Positions 8,003-17,184 of a stretch of 44,173 nucleotides of DNA are shown here, one piece after another. The notes under the pieces are model-generated. The model was not told where the DNA came from, searched no databases, and was given only the letters and a program-made list of their open reading frames with translations. A program made the position numbers and the translations under genes. How positions within the stretch are numbered: position 1 is the stretch's first letter; every line of letters starts with the position of its first letter. Source of the stretch: an uncultured Clostridia bacterium (GTDB lineage: Bacteria; Bacillota_A; Clostridia; Christensenellales; Borkfalkiaceae); the NCBI GenBank assembly GCA_934292955.1, contig CAKQXZ010000011.1, forward strand, positions 1-44,173, in the 5' to 3' direction.

Positions 8003-11000
8003 TTAGTCGGCAATATCACCGTTATTGGCGATATCGCTGAGTTTAACCGAAATAATCTTGGATACACCCTTTTCCTGCATGGTTACGCCGAACAACGTGT
8101 TTGCATGTTCCATCGTAACCTTTTTGTGTGTAATGACGACAAACTGCGTTTCCGAAGAGAACTTTTCAAGATAATCCGCAACCCTTTCGACGTTGGCATC
8201 GTCGAGCGGCGCTTCGATTTCGTCGAGTACGCAGAACGGCATCGGGCGCATTCTGAGTATTGCAAAAAGTATCGCGGTAGCCGTAAGAGCCTGCTCACCA
8301 CCGGACAAAAGCGAAATCTTGGTGAGTTTCTTTCCCGGCGGTTCCGCAACGATTTCAACGCCTGCTTCAAGCGGGTCGTTTACATCGGTATAGTCAAGAA
8401 CAAGATCTGCACTACCGCCGCCGAACAACTCTTTGAATATCTTCTTGAAGTTTCCGCGTATCTGCTCGAACCCTTCGTTGAAAATTTTGAGCATTTCGTC
8501 GGTAAGCCCTTTTATTATTCCGTTAAGATCGGCTTCAGCCGCTTCGAGATCGTTTCTCTGCGTATTGTAGTCTTCGTACCTTTCGCGCAGAGCGTTGAAT
8601 TCTTCGACGGCAGTCGGGTTTATGGGACCCAACGTCGCGATACGGCGTTTGATTCTGTTCATTTCCTGATTAGAGAAAGCGATATTATATTCGGGATCTT
8701 TCTCGTGGATACAGGTTTCGTATGTAAGACCGTATTCTTCTTCGATATGTTTCTGCAAGAATTCGAGTTCGCTGTCAACCTTGGTTAATTCCATTTTTTC
8801 GTCGTTAATTTTTCCGACGATGCGGGAAATCTCCGAAGACAGAGCCTGTTTTCTTAAGTCTTCCTGAGCGATAAGCGTGTCAAGACGTTTTTTACGTTCT
8901 TTTGCCTTATCGAGTTCGGCTCGCGATTCACTAAGCCCACTCTGCTCTTCGGTGCTTAAAGCGATTTTTTCCACTTCGCGTTTATTGTATTCGATAGCCG
9001 CTTCGTTTTCGCCCATCTTCTGTTTGTTCTGCTCAATGATTTTTACCGAATCGGAACGCTCTTCGCCCATTCGAGCGATTTCTTCCGTGGCATTTTCTAT
9101 ATCGGCTTTGATTTTCGCGCTCTTTGTCTGAAGATCGGTATTTTCGGCAATGAGTTGTTCACGCTTCTTACGCAGTTCTTCGTAGAACGACTGATGCTTC
9201 AACGCGTCAGACGAAGCATTTTCGCGCGCTTCGTTCAGTTTTTCGTTATCGATATTGATATTGGTATATGCCTTGGTAATCTCGTCAAGACGATCGGTAA
9301 TCTGTTTAACCGCAACGTTATTGACTGCGATTTCTTTATCGACTTCAGTAAGATTTTGTTCGAGAAGCGAAACTTTTTCTTTAAGCGAAGCTAACGCTTG
9401 CTTTTTATCGTTCAGTTCTTCTTCTTTTGCGTTAAGGTCGTCGATCATTTCGTTAACCTGATTGAGCGATTGTTCCTTATTGCCTCTTAAAGAACTGAGT
9501 TCTTTACCTTTTAACGCAAGTTCCTTTTCAATCTGTTCAAGAATTCTTTCGGTAGATAAAAGGTTACTGCCCTGCTGCCGCCTCGAACCGCCTGTCATCG
9601 AACCGGACGGATTGATGACGTCGCCGTCAAGCGTAACGATCTTAAACGCAAATCTGTATTTTTTTGCAACTACAACGGCATTCGCAATGGTGTCGCATAT
9701 AAGCGTGTTACCGAGAAGGAAACGGATTACGTTATCGAAATAGCTGTCGTACCTTACAACCTGTGCCGCAAGTCCGCACGCCCCTGATTCTTTAAGCGCA
9801 TTCATCGCTTCAGAACTGTCAAATCTCGGTTTTACCGAAGATATAGGCAAGAAAGTTACGATACCGCCGCCGTTTCTTTTCAGATATTCTATCAGCTGAC
9901 GAGCGTCATCGGGGTTGTCGGTGATAATGTTGTTAAGTGCGCCGCCCAAAGCCGTGGTAATTGCCGTTTCGTACTTAGGTTCGGTCTTAATAACCGACGC
10001 GACAAGCCCTTTGATTTTAGAACTTAAAAACGGATCGGACTTAGCCGCGGTCATTAAGTTTCTGATCGAATCGGGATAACCGTTAAACGATTCGATTAAC
10101 CCTTTGTAAATATTCTTTTTGGCTTCGAGCGAAGCGACTTCGGAACTGATTAAGTTGATTTTATTGCCGATTTCTTCTATAAAATCGTTTGTCGATTTTA
10201 CAGCTTTTTCTTCATCGTCGATATCGGCTTTGAGTTTTGCAACGTCTTTTATCAGCTTGTCCACCGATAAAGAACACATTTCCTTTTCGCCCGAAACGTT
10301 TCTGCGTTTTTCTGCAAGAGCCTGCATTTTTTCAAGAACTTCTTTCTGCTGTGACGAAATAACGTTCTTTTCGCCCGACAGCGCGCCGATGTTCATTTTG
10401 ATATCCGCAAGCGATTCAACCGATTGCAGCACCTTATTCTGCGCGTCCTGCGCAAGCGATTCGCCTTCGTTAAGTCGACGAAGAACGTCATCCAGTTCGG
10501 ACGATATATCCGAAATCCGTTTGGTAGCCGATTCTAGTTCTTTTTTCATTTCGGAAACAGAATCGTTTTTAGCTGAAACGGCTTTGTCTATCAATCTGAT
10601 TTTTTCTCTTTTCTCCCTGCAGTCGGCATCGAGTTCTTTGGTCTGAGCAAGCAGGTTTGTAATTCTTTCGTTGTACAGAGTCGAAATACCGGACTGCTTT
10701 TCCATGCCTACGCTGAGAGCAAGAATCCTTTCGGATAAATCGCCTATCTTTACGTCGATTTCGGACATTTCCGTTCTGTGTCCTTCGTAAGAAGTCTGCG
10801 TTCTCAGATATTCATCCTGACGGGCGCGTTGTTCTTCTTCGAGACCTTCGATACGCGCGTCTATTTTTTCTTTTACGACGTGCGAATTTTCCGCTTTATA
10901 CAAATACGAGTTTATTTCGTGATAACGGAACTCTGACGTAAGTTTAAGATATTCGCGGGTTTTTTCGGCACGTTGCTCCATAGGAACAAGATCTTTTTCA

Positions 11001-11596
11001 AGCTCGCTCGAAAGGTCGATAATTCTGACGATATTCTCACGCGTTTTTTCGAGTTTTCTTTCGTTCTCGATTTTTTTCGCTTTCGAAGACGCAATACCTA
11101 CCGCTTCTTCGAAAATGACACGTCTGTCTTCGGGCTTGGAGTTCATAATCTCCGCTATCTTACCTTGCCCGATAATGGAATAACCGCCCTTACTTACGCC
11201 GCATTCATGCAAAAGTTCTACTATGTCTTTCATTCTGCACGGCTTTTTGTTAAGCGAGTATTCGCTTTCGCCGCTACGGAAAAGTTTACGTGACATGCAA
11301 ACTTCGGTATAATCAAGGCTCGGGAATATTTTATTTGTATTGTCAAAATACAAAGACACTTCGCAATAGGACAGCGACTTACGATCCTGAGTGCCGTTGA
11401 ATATAACGTCCTGCATCGACGAACCACGAAGCGTTTTTGCCGACTGTTCGCCGAGAACCCAACGTATAGCGTCGGCAATATTACTCTTGCCGCATCCGTT
11501 AGGACCTACGATCGCCGTTATGCCGTCGTTAAATAATATTTCCTGTTTATCGGCAAAACTCTTAAACCCGATAAGTTCGATTTTTGTAAAATCCAC
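8003..11596 (-). CDS. smc: Chromosome segregation ATPase SMC
   Basis: The 1197-residue full-length SMC folds the chromosome together with ScpA and ScpB. The N-terminal ATPase half has Walker A GPNGCGKSN (31-39). A long coiled coil follows, then a hinge around residues 510-660 (GLVASVIKTEPKYETAITTA), a second coiled coil and a C-terminal head with LLSGGEQALTA (ABC signature) and VLDEIEAPLDDAN (Walker B). The start is GTG at 11596, directly after the rnc stop, with AGGAA about 9 bases upstream. It is clearly SMC rather than RecN or SbcC. Confidence 0.98.
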   Translation of the reverse strand: MDFTKIELIGFKSFADKQEILFNDGITAIVGPNGCGKSNIADAIRWVLGEQSAKTLRGSSMQDVIFNGTQDRKSLSYCEVSLYFDNTNKIFPSLDYTEVCMSRKLFRSGESEYSLNKKPCRMKDIVELLHECGVSKGGYSIIGQGKIAEIMNSKPEDRRVIFEEAVGIASSKAKKIENERKLEKTRENIVRIIDLSSELEKDLVPMEQRAEKTREYLKLTSEFRYHEINSYLYKAENSHVVKEKIDARIEGLEEEQRARQDEYLRTQTSYEGHRTEMSEIDVKIGDLSERILALSVGMEKQSGISTLYNERITNLLAQTKELDADCREKREKIRLIDKAVSAKNDSVSEMKKELESATKRISDISSELDDVLRRLNEGESLAQDAQNKVLQSVESLADIKMNIGALSGEKNVISSQQKEVLEKMQALAEKRRNVSGEKEMCSLSVDKLIKDVAKLKADIDDEEKAVKSTNDFIEEIGNKINLISSEVASLEAKKNIYKGLIESFNGYPDSIRNLMTAAKSDPFLSSKIKGLVASVIKTEPKYETAITTALGGALNNIITDNPDDARQLIEYLKRNGGGIVTFLPISSVKPRFDSSEAMNALKESGACGLAAQVVRYDSYFDNVIRFLLGNTLICDTIANAVVVAKKYRFAFKIVTLDGDVINPSGSMTGGSRRQQGSNLLSTERILEQIEKELALKGKELSSLRGNKEQSLNQVNEMIDDLNAKEEELNDKKQALASLKEKVSLLEQNLTEVDKEIAVNNVAVKQITDRLDEITKAYTNINIDNEKLNEARENASSDALKHQSFYEELRKKREQLIAENTDLQTKSAKIKADIENATEEIARMGEERSDSVKIIEQNKQKMGENEAAIEYNKREVEKIALSTEEQSGLSESRAELDKAKERKKRLDTLIAQEDLRKQALSSEISRIVGKINDEKMELTKVDSELEFLQKHIEEEYGLTYETCIHEKDPEYNIAFSNQEMNRIKRRIATLGPINPTAVEEFNALRERYEDYNTQRNDLEAAEADLNGIIKGLTDEMLKIFNEGFEQIRGNFKKIFKELFGGGSADLVLDYTDVNDPLEAGVEIVAEPPGKKLTKISLLSGGEQALTATAILFAILRMRPMPFCVLDEIEAPLDDANVERVADYLEKFSSETQFVVITHKKVTMEHANTLFGVTMQEKGVSKIISVKLSDIANNGDIAD

Positions 11597-12280
11597 TTAA
11601 TTATTCCTGCCTGTAATTTTTTTTAACGCCCTTTGCGCCGCTTTTTGCGACGCTTCGGCTTTACTCTTGCCACTACCCGCCGTACGCACGCCGGCAACTT
11701 CAACCGATATAGTGAATAACGGATCGTGATCGGGTCCCGTACGCGAAACGAGTTGATATTTCGGCGTCCCTGCTTTTATAGACTGCGAATATATCTGCAA
11801 TTCGCTTTTGTAATCTTTGACTTTTTTCTCACTACATTCGGGGTTCTTCAGCAAAAATCGCTTTACGAATGTTTCCGCTTCGCTCATTCCGCCGTCAAGA
11901 TAAATCGCCCCGATAACGCTTTCGCAAAGATTTTCGAGAACCGATCGCGGTTTGTTATTACATAACTGCATGCTTTCGCCGCATATAAGGTACTCACCCA
12001 ACCCGAGTTTGCGTATCAGATCCGACAATGGAACAGTGGAAACGAGTTTCTGTTTTTCCGCCGTCATTTCACCCGCGGTCATTTTTGTTTTTTTGTCAAA
12101 TAAGTATTTAGCCACCACAATGCCAAGAACCGAATCACCCAAAAACTCAAGCCTTTCGTTATTCGGCACTCTGTGTTCATTAGAATAAGACGAGTGAGTA
12201 AATGCTACTTTCAGTAATTCCTTGTTTACAAAAGAATAACCGATTATTTTTTCAACGGCCGACAAGTCGGTATTCTTCAT
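11597..12280 (-). CDS. rnc: Ribonuclease III
   Basis: This double-strand-specific endoribonuclease processes rRNA precursors and structured mRNAs. The catalytic domain contains the family signature NERLEFLGDSVL and the second acidic site ENLCESVIGAIYLDGG. A double-stranded RNA-binding domain covers the C-terminal 70 residues (DYKSELQIYSQ to QKAAQRALKKI). The ATG at 12280 (MKNTDLSAVEKIIGY, 227 residues) is chosen because the longer frame from 12358 overlaps plsX and adds a basic, non-homologous leader. GGAG lies upstream. smc follows without a gap. Confidence 0.96.
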   Translation of the reverse strand: MKNTDLSAVEKIIGYSFVNKELLKVAFTHSSYSNEHRVPNNERLEFLGDSVLGIVVAKYLFDKKTKMTAGEMTAEKQKLVSTVPLSDLIRKLGLGEYLICGESMQLCNNKPRSVLENLCESVIGAIYLDGGMSEAETFVKRFLLKNPECSEKKVKDYKSELQIYSQSIKAGTPKYQLVSRTGPDHDPLFTISVEVAGVRTAGSGKSKAEASQKAAQRALKKITGRNN

Positions 12281-12284
12281 AAAC

Positions 12285-13316
12285 TCAATTCTCCGCCGCG
12301 CAGACGTTTTTATTTTCCGCAATCGCTTTTTCGATTGCTTCCGTCCGATTGCTTTCACAAGCCGAAGCCGCCTGCAGAACCGCCGCTTTAATTGCGCTGT
12401 CTTTAGACGAGCCGTGCGATTTTACGATAACTTTGTTCGCGCCTAAAAATACCGCGCCGCCTTTTTTGTTATAGTCGAGCGTATTTTTAACGGCACGCAA
12501 AGATTTCTTCATAAAGAACGCTCCTATTTTTGCAGAGAGCGATTTCTCTACTTCTTCCATCAGTTTACCAAAAACCGCACCCGCAACGCATTCCATGCTC
12601 TTTATTGCAATGTTACCCGAAAAACCGTCGGTTACTACCACGTCGCATATACCCGAAAGAATATCCCGTGCTTCGATATTACCGACAAAGTTTATTCCTT
12701 TGCACTCCTTAAGCAACGCGTGAACATTTTTTGTCAGTTCGTTCCCCTTTACTTCTTCGGGACCGTTAGACAGCAGTGCAACCCGCGGATTTTCGATATT
12801 CATTACCGATTTCATATAGGTGCTGCCCATAACGGCAAAATGAACAAGGTTGATTTCTTTGCAATCGGCGTTGGCGCCCGCATCCACAAACAGAACGTTT
12901 CCGTTTTTCATCGTAGGTAATACAGGCGCAAGTGCAGGACGCGACACACCCTTTACTCTGCCGATTTTAAGAACGCTGCCGACAAGCAGTGCGCCGGTGC
13001 TTCCGATAGAAACCATAGCGTCGCCGCGTTCTTTAAGTACAGCAAACGAACGCATCATAGAAGAATCTGGTTTTGTCTTCACGGCTTCGGTAGGCTGTTC
13101 TTCGCAAGATATAACGTCATCCGCATTGACTATTTCAACCCGTTCGGCATCGTAACCGTCTTTGCCGAGTTTAACAAGTTCTTCTCTGATTTCGTTCTCT
13201 TTTCCTACGAGAATAAGAGATATATTTTTGTTTTCGTTTGCCGCGGAGATCGCACCGCATACGTTTGCCGCGGGAGATCTGTCCCCGCCGAAACAATCGA
13301 CAACTATTCTGTTCAT
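12285..13316 (-). CDS. plsX: Phosphate acyltransferase PlsX
   Basis: The 343-residue enzyme makes acyl-phosphate from acyl-ACP for the PlsY step of phospholipid synthesis, at the membrane face. N-terminal RIVVDCFGGDRSP, then ISCEEQPTEAV, SIGSTGALLVGS and VVTDGFSGNIAIKS are typical. It heads the plsX-rnc-smc-ftsY-M50-scpA-scpB run. The usual upstream neighbours (fapR, or DUF177-rpmF) are absent; a divergent radical SAM operon lies upstream. No FapR-type operator is visible. Confidence 0.96.
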   Translation of the reverse strand: MNRIVVDCFGGDRSPAANVCGAISAANENKNISLILVGKENEIREELVKLGKDGYDAERVEIVNADDVISCEEQPTEAVKTKPDSSMMRSFAVLKERGDAMVSIGSTGALLVGSVLKIGRVKGVSRPALAPVLPTMKNGNVLFVDAGANADCKEINLVHFAVMGSTYMKSVMNIENPRVALLSNGPEEVKGNELTKNVHALLKECKGINFVGNIEARDILSGICDVVVTDGFSGNIAIKSMECVAGAVFGKLMEEVEKSLSAKIGAFFMKKSLRAVKNTLDYNKKGGAVFLGANKVIVKSHGSSKDSAIKAAVLQAASACESNRTEAIEKAIAENKNVCAAEN

Positions 13317-13608
13317 TGATTCACCGCAAGCCCGACCGAATGTAGTTTTCCGTCGCGGCTATATAATATGATATAATCTGCATCGACTATGATAACATTT
13401 TCTCGGCAATTTTACAAGAAAAATAAACGCGATTGCCGAATTTATCGTAAAAAACGGGATATTTACGGCAATGCTTCTCAGCAAAAAACGTCAAAAGACT
13501 AAAAAATACAGTTTAAGATAGCAAAACACTACTCTAAACGATTTTTTCGTTACCTATTTGACGACAAAAAACAAAATTTCGGTATTTTTCAAAAATGCGA
13601 ACATATGT
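13317..13608. other. Divergent intergenic region between plsX and the radical SAM operon
   Basis: About 290 bases without a credible gene. The plus-strand promoter of the radical SAM operon starts at 13609. A plsX promoter must lie on the minus strand in the A/T-rich part near 13360-13395, but I cannot place it confidently. An 8-base inverted repeat (TCGGCAAT at 13403-13410, ATTGCCGA at 13432-13439) and a third CGGCAAT at 13466-13472 could be an operator. Confidence 0.45.
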
Positions 13609-13637
13609 TTGACTTTTCAAAAATCGGGTGTTATACT
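13609..13637 (+). promoter_or_regulatory. Sigma-A-type promoter of the radical SAM operon
   Basis: -35 box TTGACT, 17-base spacer and -10 box TATACT (13632-13637), with TG one base upstream of the -10 box. Transcription would start near 13644. That excludes the ATG at 13605 as the gene start and favours 13677. Confidence 0.75.
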
Positions 13638-13676
13638 GTCTTTACAAAAAAAAGAAAGGAGCCGAAAGCGCGAACG

Positions 13677-14930
13677 ATGATAAGCGAAACAAAATTAGGC
13701 ATTCTGACCGAAAGCGCAAAATATGATGTTTCTTGTTCGTCGTCCGGCTCTGACAGAAAGAATGTATCGGGCGGCTTGGGAAATGCGGCGTACTCCGGTA
13801 TATGCCACTCTTTTACACCGGACGGAAGATGTATTTCGCTCCTTAAAATTCTGATGTCGAACGAATGCGTTTACGATTGCGCATACTGCGTTAACAGACG
13901 TTCGGCAGATCCGCCGAGAGCAACCGCCACGCCGGAAGAAATCTGCGAACTGACGGTCGGCTTTTACAGAAGAAATTTTATCGAAGGACTGTTTCTTTCT
14001 TCCGCCGTTTATAGAAGCCCGGATTACACTATGGAATTGCTTTTACGTACCGTAGAAAAATTGCGTAACGAATACAAATTCAACGGATACATTCACTTAA
14101 AAGGCATACCGGGAGCAAATTACTCGCTTATAGACAAAGCGGCAAAACTTGTTGACAGAATGAGTTTCAACATAGAACTTCCGTCGGAGACAAGCCTTAA
14201 AGCTCTTGCCCCGCAAAAGAACAAACAAGCAATCTTTACGCCGATGCGCGCTCTTGCGGTTACAAAAACGGAAACAAAAAAGGAAAAAACAACATTTCTG
14301 CCCGCAGGGCAAACAACACAAATGATCGTCGGCGCGTCGCCCGAAAAGGACGGAAAAATTGTAAGGCTCTCTCAAGCGTTATATCGTAAATTTTCGCTTA
14401 AACGTGTTTACTATTCAAGTTATGTCCCCGTAAACACTAAAACCGCCCTTCTTCCATCCGCACCCGTCGGGTTACTTCGCGAACACAGACTGTATCAAGC
14501 CGACTGGCTTATGCGCTACAACGGATTTTCGGCAGATGAAATTCTTGACGAAGACGAAGATTTGAGAACAGACGTTGACCCGAAGCATGCGTGGGCAATA
14601 AAACACATAGATAAATTTCCGATAGAGATCAACACTGCGCCTATCGAAGAATTACTCCGCATTCCCGGGATAGGAATGAGAAGTGTTTACAAAATAGTTA
14701 ACGCAAGAAAGTATTCTTCACTCACTTTAGAAGGACTGAAACGAATGCGCGTTGTCCTTAAGAGGGCGATAGACTTCATTACGATAAGCGGAAAGTTTTA
14801 CGGAAAAAGCCCCCGACTTATTTCAGCCGACAAGCAACAAACAGACAGCCTTTTCGGTTCTGCATTTACACAACTAAGCATGTTTTCAAACAGCACAATT
14901 TACTCCGAAATTTTAAGCGGAGAATTCTGA
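13677..14930 (+). CDS. Putative DNA modification/repair radical SAM protein (TIGR03916 type)
   Basis: A 417-residue protein. The radical SAM 4Fe-4S motif is C64-V-Y-D-C68-A-Y-C71. A TIM-barrel-like middle follows, then a C-terminal helix-hairpin-helix at about 317-345 (INTAPIEELLRIPGIGMRSVYKI), which suggests DNA contact. This layout, with the adjacent DUF4130 gene, is the hallmark of the family annotated as putative DNA modification/repair radical SAM protein. The chemistry is unknown. The ATG at 13677 is used because the promoter lies at 13609-13637; AAAGGAG is about 16 bases upstream, longer than ideal. It is the first gene of a two-gene plus-strand operon inserted among minus-strand genes. 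Confidence 0.88.
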   Translation: MISETKLGILTESAKYDVSCSSSGSDRKNVSGGLGNAAYSGICHSFTPDGRCISLLKILMSNECVYDCAYCVNRRSADPPRATATPEEICELTVGFYRRNFIEGLFLSSAVYRSPDYTMELLLRTVEKLRNEYKFNGYIHLKGIPGANYSLIDKAAKLVDRMSFNIELPSETSLKALAPQKNKQAIFTPMRALAVTKTETKKEKTTFLPAGQTTQMIVGASPEKDGKIVRLSQALYRKFSLKRVYYSSYVPVNTKTALLPSAPVGLLREHRLYQADWLMRYNGFSADEILDEDEDLRTDVDPKHAWAIKHIDKFPIEINTAPIEELLRIPGIGMRSVYKIVNARKYSSLTLEGLKRMRVVLKRAIDFITISGKFYGKSPRLISADKQQTDSLFGSAFTQLSMFSNSTIYSEILSGEF

Positions 14931-14945
14931 AAGGAGTTTTTTGTC

Positions 14946-15698
14946 ATGACGATTTACAAATACGACGGAACAATAATGGGCATTTTTTCTTGCATTTTTG
15001 AATCTTTTACGTCACACGAAACACCTATGGTAATAACCGACGAAGACGTTCAATTATGTTTTGGAGATGACATAAAAGAAATCGAAACCGACGAAAAAAA
15101 GTACGCCCGAGCACTCCGAGCGTTTGCAACATATGCAGGAGAAGGCGCACTTCATGATTTGTACTATGCGTTCAGAAGCGGTGAAAAAAACAAACACTTG
15201 GTCATTTTCGATTTTATAAGAAAAACACTAGAACGAAGAGCAAATATTTCAAGCGATTTTTCATGCGCCGAAGTAATGCGTTTTTATGACCTTATAAAAC
15301 GTATCGGCACGGAAATACATAGAATGAAAGGATTTGTAAGGTTTTCCCTTGCAGTAAACGGAGTTTATTACGCACATTTTTCAACAGATAACAATATTGT
15401 CGATCTTTTACTTCCCCATTTTGCCGCTCGTTTTTCTTCTCAGCCGTTCGCCCTTCACGACGTAAAAAGAAATATAATCGCTATGTATAACGGCAAAGAA
15501 AGAAGAGTCGTTAAACTGACGGAACCGCTCTCTGTAGAACTTGAAAACAGCGAAGAAACGTTCACCGAATTGTGGCAAACATATTATCGCAAAGTTACGA
15601 TTAACGAACGGTTAAGCGAGCGCTCAATGCGTGGTTATATGCCTGTAAGATATCATGAACATCTTTCGGAAAAACAATTAAAATTAAAGATAGTATAA
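14946..15698 (+). CDS. TIGR03915 / DUF4130 probable DNA metabolism protein
   Basis: A 250-residue protein of the family paired with the radical SAM/HhH protein. Characteristic segments are EIHRMKGFVRF, LLLPHFAARFSSQPFALHDVKR and the C-terminal MPVRYHEHLSE. Other members often have W where this one has the first H after RY. The family has been grouped with DNA-repair-type proteins by sequence comparison, but no activity is established. AAAGGAG lies 9 bases before the ATG. It starts 15 bases after the radical SAM gene, so the two are very likely co-transcribed and act together. A terminator follows. Confidence 0.85.
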   Translation: MTIYKYDGTIMGIFSCIFESFTSHETPMVITDEDVQLCFGDDIKEIETDEKKYARALRAFATYAGEGALHDLYYAFRSGEKNKHLVIFDFIRKTLERRANISSDFSCAEVMRFYDLIKRIGTEIHRMKGFVRFSLAVNGVYYAHFSTDNNIVDLLLPHFAARFSSQPFALHDVKRNIIAMYNGKERRVVKLTEPLSVELENSEETFTELWQTYYRKVTINERLSERSMRGYMPVRYHEHLSEKQLKLKIV

Positions 15699-15742
15699 GC
15701 GATTTTTAATCTAATCATGTTAGACATAACGCCACAATAGTA

Positions 15743-15778
15743 AAATGCAGATCTTTTATTTCAGGTCTGCATTTTTGT
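15743..15778 (+). terminator. Terminator of the radical SAM / DUF4130 operon
   Basis: Arms ATGCAGATC and GGTCTGCAT (one G-T pair) enclose a loop of about 9 bases and are followed by TTTTGTCTTTTT on the plus strand. It lies between the convergent spoVA operon and this one and may slow transcripts from the other side as well. Confidence 0.8.
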
Positions 15779-15808
15779 CTTTTTATAAACTTTTACAATA
15801 CTAATAAA

Positions 15809-16177
15809 TCAGTTTTTTTTGCTCGACGGTCTGAAAATCAGAGCATTTATAAAACTGAAAACTACCGCCGCGGTTATTCCCGCAGACGCCGCTTTCATTC
15901 CGCCTGTCAATGCTCCGAACAGACTTTCTCTTGCACCTTTTATCGCACCATCCGCAAGCAGATAACCGAACCCGCAAATAGGAACAGTTGCACCGCTCTG
16001 TGCAAATTCGACAAGATATTTATATAATCCGAACGCCTGTAAAATTAGGCCCGCAAGCATAAAATAAACCAAAATTTTTCCCGCAGTAATTTTTGTATAG
16101 TTAATCAGTAACTGCGCCGATACACATATTAAACCGCCTATGGCAAACGCTTTGACGTATGTTAAAAAAATACTCAT
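15809..16177 (-). CDS. spoVAE: Stage V sporulation protein AE
   Basis: A 122-residue inner-membrane protein with about four hydrophobic segments and the SpoVAE core SGATVPICGFGYLLADGAIKGA. It belongs to the SpoVA channel that moves calcium-dipicolinate into the forespore and releases it at germination. It is the last gene of spoVAC-spoVAD-spoVAE, 13 bases after spoVAD. It resembles SpoVAC, which is normal for this related pair. No clear ribosome binding site is visible, so translation may be coupled. Confidence 0.93.
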   Translation of the reverse strand: MSIFLTYVKAFAIGGLICVSAQLLINYTKITAGKILVYFMLAGLILQAFGLYKYLVEFAQSGATVPICGFGYLLADGAIKGARESLFGALTGGMKAASAGITAAVVFSFINALIFRPSSKKN

Positions 16178-16190
16178 ATGTAACGCGCAA

Positions 16191-17183
16191 TCAAATACTT
16201 AATTCTATTAAATGCGCGATGCCGGGAATAGTATCACCCTGCTGTGTCGAAGTTGTAGAAAGCAATGCTCCGGTCGTCATAAGCAAAACACGTTTGTACT
16301 CCCCTTTCAACATTTTCTTATAGATATATGAATTGAACACAACGGCAGAACATCCCGCGCCGCTTCCGCCCTGATACTCTTCTTCGTCCACATTATAAAT
16401 CAATTCGCCGCAGTCTATATGATTCGAGTCTATATCTATTCCTTTTTTCAATAGCAGATCTTTCAATATTCTCGAACCCAATGCTCCGAGATCCCCCGTT
16501 ATTATCAGATCATAATCGCTCGGCGAAGCGGTTGAATTATTAAAAAAATCAATCAAAGTATCCGCTGCGGCAGGCGCCATAGCCGCCCCCATATTATTAG
16601 CGTCGGAAACGCCGTAATCTACAACGCGACCCAAAACTGCCGAAAGTATCTTTACCTTTCCGACTTCGCTGCCGGAAATCACATTTGCGCCGGCACCCGT
16701 AACAGTCCATTGTGATTGAGCGGGTCTTGTCGTACCCTGTTCAAGCGGAAACCTGTATTGTCTTTCGGCGGTAGAAAAATGGCTGCTTGTCGCACAGACA
16801 ACGTTATCAAGATATCCGCCGTCACATAAAACCGCGCCTACAATCATACTTTCGGCCATAGTCGCACAAGCGTTGTATACGCCAAGAAACGGAAATACAA
16901 ACTCTCTTGCGGCAAAAGACGAACTGATTATCTGATTAAGCAGATCGCCGCCTATATATGCGCCTATGACGTCGCTTTTCAACTTACTTTTCTTTACGGC
17001 ACGTTCTATAGCGCAGGCAAGCATTTTACGCTCGGCAAGTTCGAACGACCGCTGATTATCGTAATCATCGTAAACTTTCAGATCAATATAGCCGGACAAA
17101 TTGCCTTCCGCTTCTTTCGGTCCGCAAACCGTATACGTCGATATGATAAACGGTTTATTCTTAAAAACTATAACTCTTGACAT
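16191..17183 (-). CDS. spoVAD: Stage V sporulation protein AD
   Basis: A 330-residue soluble protein with a thiolase-like fold that binds dipicolinic acid at the spore inner membrane. Recognisable segments are FPFLGVYNACATMAES, CATSSHFSTAERQYRFPLEQG, TVTGAGANVI and GGSGAGCSAVV. It starts one base after the spoVAC stop. Length and order match spoVACDE of clostridia, where AA, AB and AF are often missing. Confidence 0.96.
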   Translation of the reverse strand: MSRVIVFKNKPFIISTYTVCGPKEAEGNLSGYIDLKVYDDYDNQRSFELAERKMLACAIERAVKKSKLKSDVIGAYIGGDLLNQIISSSFAAREFVFPFLGVYNACATMAESMIVGAVLCDGGYLDNVVCATSSHFSTAERQYRFPLEQGTTRPAQSQWTVTGAGANVISGSEVGKVKILSAVLGRVVDYGVSDANNMGAAMAPAAADTLIDFFNNSTASPSDYDLIITGDLGALGSRILKDLLLKKGIDIDSNHIDCGELIYNVDEEEYQGGSGAGCSAVVFNSYIYKKMLKGEYKRVLLMTTGALLSTTSTQQGDTIPGIAHLIELSI

Positions 17184-17184
17184 T

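Noticed and set aside
8105..8788. Plus-strand frame of 227 codons
   Set aside because: Antisense to the conserved C-terminal part of smc; low-complexity F/R/Y-rich composition.
13605..13676. Upstream ATG that extends the radical SAM gene by 24 codons
   Set aside because: The best promoter (-10 at 13632-13637) lies downstream of this ATG, and the extra residues are basic and unlike the family.
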